Assembly: GCA_031266115.1 (NCBI GenBank)
Contig: JAISBQ010000252.1
Span: forward strand, 1 to 6,392
DNA length: 6,392 nt
Direction of reading: 5' to 3'
Origin: Bifidobacteriaceae bacterium
Lineage (GTDB): Bacteria; Actinomycetota; Actinomycetes; Actinomycetales; WQXJ01
Notes under the pieces: generated by a model
The model's input: only the letters and a program-made list of their open reading frames with translations
Database searches by the model: none
What the model was told of the DNA's origin: nothing
Program-made: the position numbers and the translations under genes
Part shown: piece by piece, positions 5,964 through 6,392 of the stretch
Layout of the letters: each line of letters starts with the position of its first letter
Numbering within the stretch: position 1 is the stretch's first letter

Positions 5964-6268
5964 CGGGTACCACCGACGCCCGCGCGGTGGGAGCCCGTCT
6001 GGTCGAGTTGCGTGGGTCCATCGACAATATCGACGCGGCCCTGGTCCACCTCCTTGCCGAGCGGTTCAAGTGCACCCAGGCCGTGGGACACCTTAAGGCT
6101 GATGCCGGCTTACCACCGGCCGATCCGGTCCGCGAGGATGCCCAAATCTCCCGCCTGCGCGAGTTGGCGACGCAGTCCGGGCTCGACCCGGTCTTCGCCG
6201 AGAAGTTCCTCGCGTTCATTGTCGCCGAGGTGATTCGTCACCACGAGGCGATCGCCGAGTCCCGATAG
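5960..6268 (+). CDS. Chorismate mutase, AroQ-type (CM_2 fold), monofunctional
   Basis: The 102-aa product converts chorismate to prephenate at the branch to phenylalanine and tyrosine. By eye it aligns with the all-helical E. coli P-protein mutase domain. ELRGSIDNID (16-25) gives Arg18 (equivalent of Arg11), LLAERF gives Arg35 (Arg28), VGHLKAD gives Lys46 (Lys39), and DPVRED gives Arg58/Glu59 (Arg51/Glu52). The C-terminal helix EKFLAFIVAEVIRHHEAI (81-98) closes the site; the position matching E. coli Gln88 appears to be His95, which is common in actinobacterial versions of this small protein. There is no signal peptide, prephenate dehydratase or regulatory domain, so it is a cytoplasmic stand-alone enzyme. 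The GTG start overlaps the clpX stop (GTGA, 5960-5963), with aggaaaag (5947-5954) as ribosome binding site; coupled translation is likely. Confidence 0.9.
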   Translation: MTGTTDARAVGARLVELRGSIDNIDAALVHLLAERFKCTQAVGHLKADAGLPPADPVREDAQISRLRELATQSGLDPVFAEKFLAFIVAEVIRHHEAIAESR

Positions 6269-6287
6269 GCCGAAGAGGCAAGGCCGC

Positions 6288-6392
6288 TCACGGGTCCGAG
6301 GGATCCTCGGGCTCCGTTTGGCCAATCTCCGAATCGTCGATGTGTGTGGGATCGAGCACGCGTTTGAGGAAGATCTGGGCCCGCTGGGTTTG
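6288..6392 (-). CDS. C-terminal end of an unidentified minus-strand protein (partial)
   Basis: The minus strand is open from the right edge to a TGA whose complement is 6288-6290, giving 34 residues. They start QTQRAQIFLKRVLDP and end in an acidic, Pro-rich tail (TEPEDPSDP). This composition, a basic amphipathic helix followed by a hydrophilic acidic tail, is typical of a real protein C-terminus. The region beyond the chorismate mutase stop also needs a gene. It converges on the chorismate mutase gene with 19 bases between the stops. The family cannot be recognised from this fragment. Confidence 0.55.
   Translation of the reverse strand, partial: QTQRAQIFLKRVLDPTHIDDSEIGQTEPEDPSDP
6296..6310. 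repeat. Hairpin in the convergent region, possible terminator
   Basis: ccgagg (6296-6301) and cctcgg (6305-6310) are perfectly complementary around gat. The hairpin lies 27 bases after the chorismate mutase stop and inside the last codons of the minus-strand gene, and could end transcription from the left. There is no long T-run (only ccgttt follows), so the call is tentative. Confidence 0.35.

Noticed and set aside
1..6392. CRISPR array, toxin-antitoxin, phage-defence or biosynthetic cluster
   Set aside because: No spaced direct repeats and no genes of those kinds. Every full-length gene is a recognised housekeeping or envelope family.

Overview
The window comes from a GC-rich actinobacterium. 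The evidence is two tandem clpP genes whose products match the actinobacterial ClpP1/ClpP2 pair, a trigger factor gene directly upstream of them, GTG starts with purine-rich ribosome binding sites, and strong G/C bias at third codon positions. I cannot name the genus from sequence alone. The core is a conserved proteostasis cluster, and I see no undescribed system in it.

Layout, left to right. Positions 1-140 hold the C-terminal end of an ISAs1-type transposase running off the left edge, followed by a likely right IS end at about 143-160. Positions 141-345 hold no gene I can support but contain a strong imperfect palindrome (243-280). An LCP (LytR-CpsA-Psr) family membrane protein, probably an envelope glycopolymer ligase, follows at 346-1632. 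A 145-base gap with overlapping hairpins separates it from the main cluster: tig (trigger factor, 1778-3115), clpP1 (3233-3862), clpP2 (3859-4512), clpX (4581-5963) and a short AroQ-type chorismate mutase (5960-6268). All of these are on the + strand. At the right edge, the C-terminal end of an unidentified minus-strand gene (6288-6392) converges on the chorismate mutase gene.

How the genes work together: trigger factor binds nascent chains at the ribosome exit tunnel. ClpX unfolds tagged or recognised substrates and feeds them into the mixed ClpP1P2 barrel for degradation. The 4-base overlaps clpP1/clpP2 and clpX/chorismate mutase imply translational coupling. The first fits the need for both ClpP subunits in one particle. 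The second ties an aromatic amino acid enzyme to the protease operon with no obvious functional link. The LCP gene looks like a separate transcription unit.

The observations most worth checking are the extended disordered linker in ClpX, a Ser in place of the usual Gly next to the ClpP1 active site, the clpX/chorismate mutase coupling, and the palindromes upstream of lcp, tig and clpP1. All are modest in interest.
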